Assembly: GCF_019923745.1 (NCBI RefSeq)
Contig: NZ_JAANOG010000007.1
Span: 62,001 to 126,000, forward strand
Source of the DNA: Aquirufa aurantiipilula
Lineage (GTDB): Bacteria > Bacteroidota > Bacteroidia > Cytophagales > Spirosomataceae
Reading direction: 5' to 3'
DNA length: 64,000 nt
This document shows positions 53,755 to 62,723 of this stretch, one piece after another. Position 1 is the stretch's first letter, and every line of letters starts with the position of its first letter. A program made the translations under genes and the position numbers. The notes below the pieces were generated by a model. It had not been told where the DNA came from and searched no databases. It saw only the letters and a list, made by a program, of their open reading frames with translations.

Positions 53755-54889
53755 GATCTTTTGATTTTGCTAAGTGATGTTGTACTCCTGCTGGACTTAG
53801 ACCTGTTATTTCTGATAATTTTCTGACAGTCATATCCTTTCCAAGCATTTTTTTTGCAAGTACACAGAATTTACCTCTAATTCTTTTATCTGAACAGAAA
53901 TTTTCTAATTCGTTAAGTGTTGCTATAGCAAAATCTTCATTTTTTATAACTATACGCTTTTTTAGGTTATTTGAAAACTTGCAGATATCTGCCGCGCTCT
54001 TTTCAGATAGCAGTTCAGAAATTAATGGTATAAACACAATTTTGAGGTCTTTTAATAAATACTTATCTAAGTTTTGATTAAGTAATTCGTTTCTTTCTTC
54101 AATTGCAGGAATAGGTATTTCAATAATATGATCAAATCGTCTCCAAATAGCCCTGTCTAACAGTTCAGGGTGGTTACTTGTTGCGATTACCATGGATGAA
54201 ATTGGCCAGTCCTCTAACTCCATTAAAAGCACATTAACAACTCTTTTTATTTCTCCTAAATCACTATTGTCATCTCGTTTTTTAGCAATTGCATCAAATT
54301 CATCCAATAAAAGGACGGAGCCAGTTGATTTCGCAAAATTCAAAACTTTTTTAATGTTGGTACCAGTTTTCCCCATTAAATTAGAAATACTTGCAGATAG
54401 GTCCATAATAACTAAATTTTTATTAAGTCTATTTGCAATATAATGAGCTAACATCGTTTTACCTGTTCCTGGTTGTCCAATAAGTAATAAACTAGTGGAA
54501 GGCATAATTCCTTCTTCTAATAATATTTTCAATTTGTTCCTCTCTTCTAATATATCTTCTATTTGATTTTTTAAATTATGATTAAATACGGGCGGATTTC
54601 TGTCAAATAAATTTGGTGGAACAACTTGCGCCATTTCAAGATGAGTTTCACCGTCTGTTGGAATAGGAGAAGGTCCAGAATCTAATGATCTAATAGCGTT
54701 AAGCCCCCCTGTTGAACTTGTATTTAAAATAGAAATTATCTCTTTTGCAATTTCAGGGTCTATTTGTTTAATTGATCTGGACAAACTCAAGGCGATGGCT
54801 TCAACTTTCCTTGTGTCTTTTTGCAAGCCTGCCATAACCAAGTCGGTCAAATATCTGAAATGAGTAATTTTGTTCGGGTTTTTATTCAT
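53747..54889 (-). CDS. AAA ATPase, IetA-type partner of the subtilase
   Basis: 380 residues. Walker A GQPGTGKT at 138-145, Walker B LLLDEFDAIAKKR at about 193-205, sensor and arginine region TSNHPELLDRAIWRRFD near 240-257. The N-terminal 110 residues are helical; the C-terminus (VRKLSEITGLSPAGVQHHLA) is a helix-turn-helix-like end, which may bind DNA. The start codon of the subtilase gene lies within its last bases, coupling translation. Classical-AAA type as in FtsH/katanin relatives. In IetAS the ATPase is thought to control the protease. Confidence 0.88.
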   Translation of the reverse strand: MNKNPNKITHFRYLTDLVMAGLQKDTRKVEAIALSLSRSIKQIDPEIAKEIISILNTSSTGGLNAIRSLDSGPSPIPTDGETHLEMAQVVPPNLFDRNPPVFNHNLKNQIEDILEERNKLKILLEEGIMPSTSLLLIGQPGTGKTMLAHYIANRLNKNLVIMDLSASISNLMGKTGTNIKKVLNFAKSTGSVLLLDEFDAIAKKRDDNSDLGEIKRVVNVLLMELEDWPISSMVIATSNHPELLDRAIWRRFDHIIEIPIPAIEERNELLNQNLDKYLLKDLKIVFIPLISELLSEKSAADICKFSNNLKKRIVIKNEDFAIATLNELENFCSDKRIRGKFCVLAKKMLGKDMTVRKLSEITGLSPAGVQHHLAKSKDHE

Positions 54890-55293
54890 GTTTGGTTATT
54901 ACTGTACACCAAAATTATATCTATAATTTAAAAAATCAAGTATTTGTTTGGTTTAATTTTAAATTTATACAAAACTGAACAAAATAAGAGAGCTTGAATA
55001 TTGTTCCAAAATAAGATTTATTTCAAAACATTTTATCGTGATTACATAGAAGTGGTTAGTTAAATAAACAATAATTTACCTTAAAAGAAGGGGTAATTCC
55101 TCTATTTTTTTAAGGTAAATTATTATCAATAAACCATTTCTTTACTTCTATTTGTAATAGAAGTAGTTTTTGTTACTTGAAAATTTGATGAACAATGATT
55201 TTGTTGGGATGAATAATTTCATTTTAATATTTATCTATATATATAAATATTAGAAAGATTGCCCAAAAACAATTTTAAGCTGAAAAAGTGTTT
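54890..55293. other. 404-base AT-rich gap with a large hairpin
   Basis: Upstream region of the ietA-ietS pair and end of the small gene at 55294-55545. Holds the long inverted repeat at 55070-55124 and an AT-rich right part. No gene seen. Confidence 0.5.
55070..55124. repeat. long stem-loop upstream of the ATPase gene
   Basis: Arms AATAATTTACCTTAAAA (55070-55086) and the reverse complement (55108-55124) are perfect over 17 bases; the 21-base middle contains GGGG and CCTC that can pair partly. Flanks extend the similarity imperfectly. It could terminate the 83-residue gene transcript or be a regulatory or mobile-repeat structure. Confidence 0.6.
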
Positions 55294-55545
55294 TTAATTA
55301 GGCTTGCTTCCAATGATAAAATGAAATTCATTTTCAAACTTTGATATGAATAGATTCAACGTTGTATTATCATATATGTCTTTAAATCCATGACCAATAA
55401 TGCGACTTGATTTAACATTTACCCGGATATGGTTCCCTTCATCAATATCCTTTCTCAACTGGACCCAGATCTCACTTAGTTTACTGTAGGAGCACTCTGC
55501 AGCAGACTCAAGAGCTTCATGCTCAATCTTTATGATATTTTTCAT
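55294..55545 (-). CDS. small hypothetical protein
   Basis: 83 residues, not recognised. Charged, helix then strands (SECSYSKLSEIWVQLRKDI pattern, HIRVNVKSSRIIGHGF, FISKFENEFHFIIG). No signal or membrane segment. About 400 bases upstream of ietA in the same direction, so a possible regulator or antitoxin-like companion, but the large hairpin between argues for a separate transcript. Coding support is only an open frame with codon-like composition in an AT-rich setting. Confidence 0.55.
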   Translation of the reverse strand: MKNIIKIEHEALESAAECSYSKLSEIWVQLRKDIDEGNHIRVNVKSSRIIGHGFKDIYDNTTLNLFISKFENEFHFIIGSKPN

Positions 55546-55681
55546 TCCGTAGTAATATTTGAAGCTAATTTAGTTCATTATATTATTTTTTCTCTGGTGA
55601 ATGTATGGATCGTGCTTTTTCTTTTGGAGGTGGTTCATCTTATTTATGCCTAAACTTGACGACTTCTTATATTTCAAAATT

Positions 55682-57322
55682 TTAATAGACAGAAATAATT
55701 TTGGAATCCATTGAAGTTGTAACTTTTGATACATAGCTTACTGAGGTTCCAGAGTAATAAATGGATCGTATAAAATCTTCCAATTTAACTCTAGATGAAG
55801 TTGAAGCATTCTCAACTAAACAGTTTGGACCATAAATATTTAAAATTGCTTCTTGATATTGTATATATTTATTAGGAGAGTCAGTTGAAAATGATTTCAA
55901 TTTTTTAAATATTGAATCCCAATCATTAGGATTATTTCTACTCTTATAATCTTCGTCTGTTATATTTTCGTCTAAATCAAACATTCTTTGGAAATATGGC
56001 TTTGAACCTTTAATATCAGATTTTATAGAACTTATTAAATTTGAATTTGATATTTCAAAAGTCATTGTGGAGAAATACAAATATGGAATTTTATATATTC
56101 CTTTCTCGGCTAGATCTATTACATCAGCTTCAACTGTATAGCCATCAAAAGAAGTACTTAATCTAAAGTTATTTCTGTCATATAAAATCATATTTTGTAG
56201 TCCACTCATAGCATCCCAATAGTCAATAAGTCGGCTTCGAATATCTAAAACGCTTTGATTTACTCCTAAATATTTAACCTCGCTTTGAAATAGTGATTCT
56301 ACTTTTGACCACTCTCTCTTATTAATCATTTCAAAATAAGATATTAAAATGCTTTTAAGTTGATCCTGTTTAATTATATCAAAGTTTCCCGGTTGATTGT
56401 TCACATTGGATAATGTATCGATATTTGAATTTGTAGAGTCTATCAAAGGTGGATTAATTTTCTCATCAATTGAATTCTTTTTGTTGTTATAGAAATATAA
56501 ACCTCCAATAGAGATAACGATTAAAATAACTACAAATAAAATATAGGAATATTCATCCTTCTTTTGTTTAACATCTATAATCCTTCCAGATTCAATTTTA
56601 ATAATTAGAATTTTTTCTAAGTTTATAATAAACTCTCCATCTATATTTCCAAATTGCCCCTCAAATTTAGCCTCATCTCCAATTTTGATTCCACCCATCA
56701 TAATTGAATAGCTGTTTGATGTAATTATTATGTTTCCTCGATTTGAATGGAATATTTTAGAAAAATTTATGCTTGTAATTTCGCCCCTAAATATATTTAT
56801 CTGTTTTTCACCAGTAGTGATAGTTAATGATTCATCAATAGGTTCTAGATCTTCATTAAAAATCTTACCTCCTACATTTATAGAGTCTGAATAGAATATT
56901 TTATTATCAGTATATATTTTTGATAGAGATTCCTTCTTAATTATATAATCTTTTAAATATTGTTGAAATGTATCCTCATTGAGGATGTCTTCATTAAAAA
57001 AGAAAATAGGAGTTCCTAATGAATTTTCTTTTTGTACTACCAATACTCCATCTAAAAGGAATCCTTGTTTGAATATTTCTCCAATTTTTCTATCTGGATC
57101 TTTAATAGCAATTGCATTATCCCCTTCTAATTCCCATGTTAAATCATAAAAATTACCATTTATTGATTTCCTTAAAATACCATTACGTTTAAATCTGTAA
57201 ATAATAATTTCATTATTTTCATTAACTACTCTCCAGGATTTATCAACTAAGGTTTCAATCTTATCAAGCGAATCACCATATTTTTTGAGTCTTGGTAATA
57301 TGTTTTTTAGAAATAATAACAT
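55682..57322 (-). CDS. membrane protein with NTF2-like outer domain, unknown
   Basis: 546 residues, not recognised. Residues 1-257 are strand-rich and likely cytoplasmic; a membrane helix lies at about 259-278 (YSYILFVVILIVISIGGLYF). The part beyond has a segment resembling the NTF2/SnoaL fold near 320-440 (ILISYFEMINKREWSKVESL, then YTVEADVIDLAEKGIYKIPY). Strongly AT-rich with heavy use of ATA and AAT codons, unlike the backbone. Neighbours are a TPR protein and a lipoprotein read in the same direction but 597 bases away. Confidence 0.65.
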   Translation of the reverse strand: MLLFLKNILPRLKKYGDSLDKIETLVDKSWRVVNENNEIIIYRFKRNGILRKSINGNFYDLTWELEGDNAIAIKDPDRKIGEIFKQGFLLDGVLVVQKENSLGTPIFFFNEDILNEDTFQQYLKDYIIKKESLSKIYTDNKIFYSDSINVGGKIFNEDLEPIDESLTITTGEKQINIFRGEITSINFSKIFHSNRGNIIITSNSYSIMMGGIKIGDEAKFEGQFGNIDGEFIINLEKILIIKIESGRIIDVKQKKDEYSYILFVVILIVISIGGLYFYNNKKNSIDEKINPPLIDSTNSNIDTLSNVNNQPGNFDIIKQDQLKSILISYFEMINKREWSKVESLFQSEVKYLGVNQSVLDIRSRLIDYWDAMSGLQNMILYDRNNFRLSTSFDGYTVEADVIDLAEKGIYKIPYLYFSTMTFEISNSNLISSIKSDIKGSKPYFQRMFDLDENITDEDYKSRNNPNDWDSIFKKLKSFSTDSPNKYIQYQEAILNIYGPNCLVENASTSSRVKLEDFIRSIYYSGTSVSYVSKVTTSMDSKIISVY

Positions 57323-57919
57323 GAATTAGGAATTTTGATGATTTACTATGTCTAATTTGTGATTTTTAATTCTAAATATAAAAATTAGGAATTACAATTT
57401 TTAAGGATTTATTAAATCTATGTCGATCTTTTTAATATGAATTTTGGCAGAAATATTCTAAAATCACTTTAAATGAAGTACAGTTGTTTAGAAGTACCTA
57501 TTCATAAAAGAATACTTGTTTATGACTTATTTCAAGATAATATCATTTAAAAGCATAATATGTCTCTTTCATCTTCATTTTATTAAACTTACCAATTAAG
57601 TTAAATTTGGGATTACTAGGTATTTGAAGATTAAAATAAAATCACCTCTCCAAAAGAATAGAATTCAAAAGAGAGGTGATTTATTAAAATTATACCTGGA
57701 TCAATATAAATGACAATTGTAATAATATTTCACTTGTTAAATTCCTAAAAATCCAATGATCCTTTCACTACCCTTTCAAGATATTCATATCAGGAATTTA
57801 TGATTATTATTGATCAAAAGGACAATATTTTCCATTTTATTAAAACAAATTAAAAATCGAAATAGATATTTATTTGTCAGTTGTTTCTGTATCGGGCAAA
57901 TAGAGTAAATTCTCTAATT
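57323..57919. other. 597-base AT-rich gap
   Basis: No gene or RNA recognised. Contains the inverted repeat at 57639-57682 and is otherwise very AT-rich without a coding frame of note on either strand. Confidence 0.5.
57639..57682 (-). terminator. inverted repeat, possible terminator
   Basis: Arms AAATCACCTCTC (57639-57650) and GAGAGGTGATTT (57671-57682), perfect over 12 bases, loop of 20 bases. About 240 bases downstream of the TPR gene's stop on the minus strand. T-rich flank on that strand (TTTATTTTAATC) is weak. Confidence 0.45.
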
Positions 57920-58876
57920 TTAATTTGATAATGCCGCTTTAATATCAGGATCATTAGGTTTAATTTGTAAAGCATTTAAAAAATACTCTTTCGCTTTTGC
58001 TGTATCTTTTACTTTAGAATTGTAATATCCTCCTAAATATTTAAATGCTTCGAATGTGTGATTCAAATCTAATTTATATGTACTGTTTTTTTCGTTTTTT
58101 TGTTGCTCTATAGAAGCCAAAAACTTCTCATAATAAGGAGCGCCTAACCATTTTGTTCCTGTATAATCAATGAAGTTATTAGCACGAGCACGGTTAATAT
58201 AGAATGGAGGCCATTTGTCATTAATCTCAATTGCCTTAGCAAACATAGAATCAGCTTTCATGGCCATCGCTGGGCGAACTATGGTATCTGAACGATCCAT
58301 ATAAGCAGAAGTTAAGTAATAGTCCATCGCTACTTTGAAAAAGTCACCAGATCCTACTGTTTGATTTTTCTTCCTTTTCCAATCAATACTACCCAATCCT
58401 GCCTTAGCAGCATCCGCATATCTCTTTTGCTTGTAACGTACATCATGAATAAGAGAATACACGTTATTATTAGTATCTAATGGAGCAGCTTTCTCAAAAT
58501 ACATTAAAGCAAGTGAATCACTCCCAATACCTAAATATCCTTTCCCTAGGTATAAATCATCCATATAAATTTTATTTGTTACTTTTTCGTTTATCCATTC
58601 AATTCCTTCTTTAAATTTATTTAATTCGATTTTTGAGTATCCGATAATCTGATTTATTTTATTTGAAGATTTATTGTTTTCTATCATAGGCTCAACATCT
58701 TTTAAAATTTTTTCATAGTTTTTGGTAAGATAGAGTTCCATACTAAACTCTTCTAAATTATCAATCCTATTATTTTGAGCTTGAATCTTAAATGATAAAA
58801 ACCAAATAAAGAAAAAAGTATAAAATCCAGCTGATTTAAAAATGCATTTTTTGTTTGACAATTTCATATTTTCCAT
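57920..58876 (-). CDS. exported TPR protein
   Basis: 318 residues. Signal peptide with hydrophobic core FKSAGFYTFFFIWFLSFKIQA, cut near QAQ at about 34; a second ATG at 58867 would shorten the N-terminus by three residues. TPR-like helices fill the rest (ALMYFEKAAPLDTNNNVYSL, KEYFLNALQIKPNDPDIKAA). Its start lies 41 bases inside the 3' end of the lipoprotein gene upstream, so translation is probably coupled. Partner in an envelope complex with that lipoprotein is inferred. Confidence 0.75.
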   Translation of the reverse strand: MENMKLSNKKCIFKSAGFYTFFFIWFLSFKIQAQNNRIDNLEEFSMELYLTKNYEKILKDVEPMIENNKSSNKINQIIGYSKIELNKFKEGIEWINEKVTNKIYMDDLYLGKGYLGIGSDSLALMYFEKAAPLDTNNNVYSLIHDVRYKQKRYADAAKAGLGSIDWKRKKNQTVGSGDFFKVAMDYYLTSAYMDRSDTIVRPAMAMKADSMFAKAIEINDKWPPFYINRARANNFIDYTGTKWLGAPYYEKFLASIEQQKNEKNSTYKLDLNHTFEAFKYLGGYYNSKVKDTAKAKEYFLNALQIKPNDPDIKAALSN

Positions 58877-59336
58877 AGTCTATTCCATTGGTTTCCCAAT
58901 TGATAATTTTATTATTTAGTATTGTGAATTTTATATACGTTTTATGTTCTTTTACTACTTGGCGAGTATTTGAACTTGAATTACCATAAGCACTTGTACC
59001 ATAAGATGCATTTGAATTTCCTACAATAGTTGGATTTCTATATACATTATATCCTGCGGTTGCAGCAGATGATCCGGTATACGCACCATATCCGTTTACT
59101 CGTGCAGCACTATTTGTTTGTTGGTCAGTGATTATTTTTGTGCCATAATCATAAAACCATTCTTCATATTCCCCTTCAGTCTTTTTAGAGGTGGGAAGTC
59201 CGAACTTTGATAATATAATTTCTTTGGTATTAAAACTTTCCATTACTTGTTTATGAGTAATAGTTGCTTTCCAAACTTTTTGATAACAGGATGTAAGCAC
59301 GAAGCTGACGAGTATTAAGAAATAAATTTTTTGCAT
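58836..59336 (-). CDS. lipoprotein with glycine/serine-rich middle
   Basis: 166 residues. Lipobox LTSC with Cys at about 17 after MQKIYFLILVSFVLTS. Residues 20-60 (ILSKFGLPTSKKTEGEYEEWF) resemble the start of SmpA/BamE-like and related small lipoproteins, in which G-x-P and the following E/Y-W-Y pattern recur. Residues 80-130 are rich in G, A, S, Y and N and likely flexible. It overlaps the TPR gene. Envelope location is inferred from the signal. Name not assigned. Confidence 0.7.
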   Translation of the reverse strand: MQKIYFLILVSFVLTSCYQKVWKATITHKQVMESFNTKEIILSKFGLPTSKKTEGEYEEWFYDYGTKIITDQQTNSAARVNGYGAYTGSSAATAGYNVYRNPTIVGNSNASYGTSAYGNSSSNTRQVVKEHKTYIKFTILNNKIINWETNGIDYGKYEIVKQKMHF

Positions 59337-59564
59337 TTTTTTAATAGTTTAAAATATCTTTGAAATTCAATTATTAAGAAATTTAATAATGAGGAAACTA
59401 ATTCAAGCTCAACATTAAATTCAATGTCAAATTGACAGCTATATGTTTTATGTTTTATCAATTTTGAGATAAATAGCCTTTTTACTATAATTTGTTGTTC
59501 TAATCATTATTTTATGTTAAAATGTTAAGGTAATAATTTTAGATATTCAGGTTTAATATCTTCT

Positions 59565-59819
59565 CTATTCATGTTTTAACCTCTGTGAATTCATTGGAAT
59601 TGATCCAAATAATTCTCCAAGGTCTACATTTAAAGAATAGCATAATCTGTAGATTTGAAACACAGAAGTTGTAATTTGACCGTATTCTATTCTATGTAAT
59701 TGCTTGGGTTCTATTTCAGTATCCAAGGCTAATTTTTCCAATGAGAATCCTCTGCATTTCCTTACTTCTCTAACTCGATTTCCAATGGTTTGAGCGAATT
59801 CATTTTTAGTATATTTCAT
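59565..59819 (-). CDS. small XRE-family helix-turn-helix regulator
   Basis: 84 residues from ATG at 59819 (MKYTKNEFAQTIGNRVREVR). An in-frame ATG at 59852 would place the start inside the first operator palindrome, so it is rejected. HTH at about 12-65: RKCRGFSLEKLALDTEIEPK, QLHRIEYGQITTSVFQIYRL. Typical element-borne regulator at the start of an integrative-element module. Two palindromes right upstream of the start suggest autoregulation. Confidence 0.8.
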   Translation of the reverse strand: MKYTKNEFAQTIGNRVREVRKCRGFSLEKLALDTEIEPKQLHRIEYGQITTSVFQIYRLCYSLNVDLGELFGSIPMNSQRLKHE

Positions 59820-59837
59820 GGTCCAAAATTCCAAACA

Positions 59838-59868
59838 TGTCATAAATGACACAATGTCACGTATGACA
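59838..59868 (-). promoter_or_regulatory. two tandem operator-like palindromes
   Basis: TGTCATAAATGACA (59838-59851, perfect) and TGTCACGTATGACA (59855-59868, 12 of 14 symmetric), spaced 17 bases centre to centre, directly upstream of the XRE gene start. Pattern of a dimeric repressor's double operator. Confidence 0.65.
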
Positions 59869-59888
59869 AGGAGGAGTGATTGTTGATA

Positions 59889-60368
59889 TTATGAATTAGA
59901 AATTGACTTGCATAACCAATCGTCTGTAAAACTGTAATAATCTCCCCTCTCAGGGGCCACGATGATGTGATCCAGTAGATCTAAATTGAACACTTCTAGA
60001 GCTTTAATTAGCTGATTAGTCTGAAGTTTATCATTCTTAGATGGTTCAAGATTACCTGAAGGATGATTATGGCTAATAAGAATACTTGAACAGGCACATT
60101 TTAATGCCGTCGCTAAAATCAACTTGATATCTACTACTGTACCAGTAATTCCACCTATGGAGTGGATATTATATCCAATCACTCTGGAAGCTCGATTTAA
60201 AAATACCACGATAAATATTTCGGTTAGACCTATGGTATCTTGGTCATAGAGCGGATAAAGGAAATTGTAGGCTTCGTCTGATTTTCTGATTGATCCTAAA
60301 TCACGCCTTTTAATATTTGTTGGGATGTATTTTAGCTGAATTTCAGCTACAAATTCTGAATGTTTCAT
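59889..60368 (-). CDS. RadC-family JAB-domain protein
   Basis: 159 residues from ATG at 60368. JAMM metal site: ISHNHPSGNLEPSKND with His100, His102 and Asp113, Glu50 upstream. Despite the RadC name the family has no proven repair role; element-borne copies are common in mobile elements of Bacteroidota. The start codon follows 4 bases after the T run of the hairpin at 60373-60398. Co-directional with the whole right-end module. Confidence 0.88.
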   Translation of the reverse strand: MKHSEFVAEIQLKYIPTNIKRRDLGSIRKSDEAYNFLYPLYDQDTIGLTEIFIVVFLNRASRVIGYNIHSIGGITGTVVDIKLILATALKCACSSILISHNHPSGNLEPSKNDKLQTNQLIKALEVFNLDLLDHIIVAPERGDYYSFTDDWLCKSISNS

Positions 60369-60372
60369 AATG

Positions 60373-60398
60373 AAAAAGCCACCCATTTCTGAGTGGCC
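60373..60398 (-). terminator. hairpin abutting the RadC-like start
   Basis: Minus strand GCCAC - loop - GTGGC then TTTTT (60373-60377 on the plus strand A). Stem is only five clear pairs, so moderate support. It lies directly downstream of the 79-residue gene's stop. Confidence 0.4.
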
Positions 60399-60403
60399 AA
60401 TTT

Positions 60404-60643
60404 TTATTTTCCTACCTTAAAATGGTGGTAGGGATACCATTTGCCAAGTATACAGTATAGTAACTTGTACTCATTTGATTGTACGATTGCATCAATGTAG
60501 ATCATAGTTCCAATTTTCCAATTGTTAACATCATCAATTACGACGGCACTTATTGGGGTAAAAAGTTCTATGAGAGCTCCTTTGGGTGTTATTAACAATA
60601 GTATATTTGGATGAAGGAATTCAACCTGTTGATTTTTCCTCAT
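60404..60643 (-). CDS. small hypothetical protein
   Basis: 79 residues, not recognised. Beta-rich (LLLITPKGALIELFTPISAV, VVIDDVNNWKIGTMIYIDAI). Possibly an OB-like small barrel. Four bases from the DUF3871-type gene and in the same direction, so co-transcribed with it, which is the main support. No signal peptide. Confidence 0.6.
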   Translation of the reverse strand: MRKNQQVEFLHPNILLLITPKGALIELFTPISAVVIDDVNNWKIGTMIYIDAIVQSNEYKLLYCILGKWYPYHHFKVGK

Positions 60644-60647
60644 AAAC

Positions 60648-61610
60648 CTATCCTAAATACCAGTTGGTTGAACCTGTATCTAATGCACTTTTTATCTGAA
60701 AGACAAACTGGGATGCATTAACAGCTCTTGGGATATACTGGTCGATGTAGCTGGACTTATTAGAACCTGTTAGCAGATTGTAAAATCTCCATAGAGTAAT
60801 CTCTCCATTTGAGCCTCGATGAAATGATTCATCTTGGTAGTAATCTCTAGCTACAGTACTTAACTGTGTATCGGTAAACAGTAGTTCAGGAACTCTAATT
60901 CTTTCGTTTAGGGGCAAGTAATTATACAATCTGGCCCTACCTAGTATTTGAGCTAATTCTCGGTCTGAAAGAGAATAGTTTACTAAAGATTCAAGTTCTT
61001 GAATTTGATTCTTAGGTTGAAAGCCATTCAACATTTTCATGGTTTCATCCATTAGTTCACCAATACTACGAACTTTGGCATGAACGACTGCTCCATCTGT
61101 CCATATACATAGATTAGAACAGACCTTTACTTGAAAACCTACAAATATTTTGAAGTTCTCTAGACTACCTTTCTTACCGTTTATCTTATCCTCGTTATAT
61201 GCTTTTACTCCTCCAACGATTAAGCACATTGGTTGACCATTTATGGTACTTGTTATAGAAGGAATTTCAAATAGAAACATGGCTCTTTCATAATAAACCG
61301 TTTTCTCATCATCTCTAAGCTCAGAAGTTGGCTTAAATCTTGCCTCAGGTATTCTTCCTTTTATGGGATGAGATACCCTAATCGCTGGAGAAAGGATGGT
61401 TTCACCTTCTAGGAAGTGATGAAGCACATCTTGGGTTCTATTAATGAAATCTCCTACAGAGATCAAGGGTTCGTAATCTTTGGTATAGGAAGGGATAATA
61501 TGGGTACTCTCGATTTCTTGGAGGCTTACTTCCAAAGTATTTGCCTCTATAAAGGTGCTGGAACTAGAAACTATTTCTATTTCGGTGCTATAATCAATTT
61601 GATTATTCAT
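60648..61610 (-). CDS. DUF3871-type protein, mobile-element linked
   Basis: 320 residues. Matches the pattern of the DUF3871 group: SHPIKGRIPEARFKPTSEL, YYERAMFLFEIPSI, LCIWTDGAVVHAKVRSIGEL, LPLNERIRVPELLFTDTQLS. Function unknown; the family is found in integrative elements and phage-like regions of Bacteroidota. Its start overlaps the ATPase gene upstream by 8 bases. Confidence 0.75.
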   Translation of the reverse strand: MNNQIDYSTEIEIVSSSSTFIEANTLEVSLQEIESTHIIPSYTKDYEPLISVGDFINRTQDVLHHFLEGETILSPAIRVSHPIKGRIPEARFKPTSELRDDEKTVYYERAMFLFEIPSITSTINGQPMCLIVGGVKAYNEDKINGKKGSLENFKIFVGFQVKVCSNLCIWTDGAVVHAKVRSIGELMDETMKMLNGFQPKNQIQELESLVNYSLSDRELAQILGRARLYNYLPLNERIRVPELLFTDTQLSTVARDYYQDESFHRGSNGEITLWRFYNLLTGSNKSSYIDQYIPRAVNASQFVFQIKSALDTGSTNWYLG

Positions 61611-62445
61611 TTCTAATCGGTTTGGTTAAGGTTAATGACTTGATTTCATGCTTACGCTTCTCGTAATAAGGGAGAAGTAGATCTCGGTACTCTGGATATT
61701 GATTATACAGACCTAGTAATTCAAGGGTTGTGTTTACCTGCTGAATTCTATCCCTGACATAATCTATCTTAGGGCTAAGGTCTTCTAGACACCACTGGCT
61801 GATTTGTTGACCTGTAGCCGAAGTAATCTTGAATTCTGGCTTAGAAGAGAATAAACCTGTTCGATCCTTAGTAGCAACAGCATTATGCTTGATATCTAAG
61901 TCGAATACTAAAGTAAACTCGTAATCCATACCATCACGCTGAATAGACTTTAAGCCTACTTTTTCAGGTACAGTCTTTCCATTCTTCTCACTAAGGACAT
62001 AATCTGACTTACTTCTCATAGTAGCTATTATGTGCACTGGCGCTTGTAATAGCTTAGAAATGAAGGCTTGATGTCGAGGTGTAACTTTACTCCAAGCGGT
62101 GAAGCTGTTTCCTGGTAAGGAGGAATGATAATCTAGCAGGTATTCCCATTCATGAGTGATACTATCTAGGATAATGACCTCCATACCTTGATTTACAACA
62201 AAGTCGATGGCATCAATATAGCTTTCAGGGCTAAACGGAGATTCTAGATTCAGCACCTTATAGGCTCCAAGATTAGCGTACAAATGACTGCTATGATTCT
62301 CAGTATCTATGACAACCACCTTCTCCCAGTCCATGCATAATCCGTGGGCGAGTAACAATGAGGAATAGGTTTTGCCACTTCCAGATGCTCCTGTAATGGC
62401 CATCTTAATCTTAGCTTTCTTTCGTTGAGCAGTTTGTAATTCCAT
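61603..62445 (-). CDS. RecA/Sak4-like phage-type ATPase
   Basis: 280 residues. Walker A GASGSGKT at 19-26, second strand VVVIDTENHSSHLYAN, Walker B MEVIILDSI with Asp94. Resembles single-domain RecA-fold ATPases of phages (Sak4/AAA_24 group), which support annealing or replication. Located at the start of an operon with the DUF3871 gene; a terminator-like hairpin lies in its leader. Start at 62445 fits MELQTAQRKKAKIKMAITGA. Confidence 0.85.
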   Translation of the reverse strand: MELQTAQRKKAKIKMAITGASGSGKTYSSLLLAHGLCMDWEKVVVIDTENHSSHLYANLGAYKVLNLESPFSPESYIDAIDFVVNQGMEVIILDSITHEWEYLLDYHSSLPGNSFTAWSKVTPRHQAFISKLLQAPVHIIATMRSKSDYVLSEKNGKTVPEKVGLKSIQRDGMDYEFTLVFDLDIKHNAVATKDRTGLFSSKPEFKITSATGQQISQWCLEDLSPKIDYVRDRIQQVNTTLELLGLYNQYPEYRDLLLPYYEKRKHEIKSLTLTKPIRNE

Positions 62446-62723
62446 ATGTATATACGTTTAAAATGAAAAAGGGCACACCAGAATGGTATGCCCTTTAATA
62501 AAATCGGATTTATAAGTTTGATATAATCCTTTTAAGCCTTAAGAATAAAATAAATGGTGATCTTTAAGTTAAAGCGATTGTTTAAACTATTATTTCTAAT
62601 TGTACCATCAAATTTTCATGTTTAAAATAATCAGTACAATCAAAATATTGCGAAAATGATTTTCTCCCGTAGGTATTGCATGAAAAATTAATTTTTGTGT
62701 AAATACTGGCTTACTTTCCGTTA
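62446..62723. other. 278-base gap with hairpin, otherwise AT-rich
   Basis: Leader of the ATPase operon. Holds the hairpin at 62468-62496 near the ATPase start; no gene seen in the rest. Confidence 0.45.
62468..62496 (-). terminator. hairpin with T run upstream of the ATPase start
   Basis: Arms AAAGGGCA-C-ACCA and TGGT-A-TGCCCTTT around GAA, one mismatch in the stem, followed on the minus strand by TTTTTCATTTT. The ATPase ATG is about 20 bases later. It could end transcription entering from the right or attenuate the operon. Confidence 0.65.
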
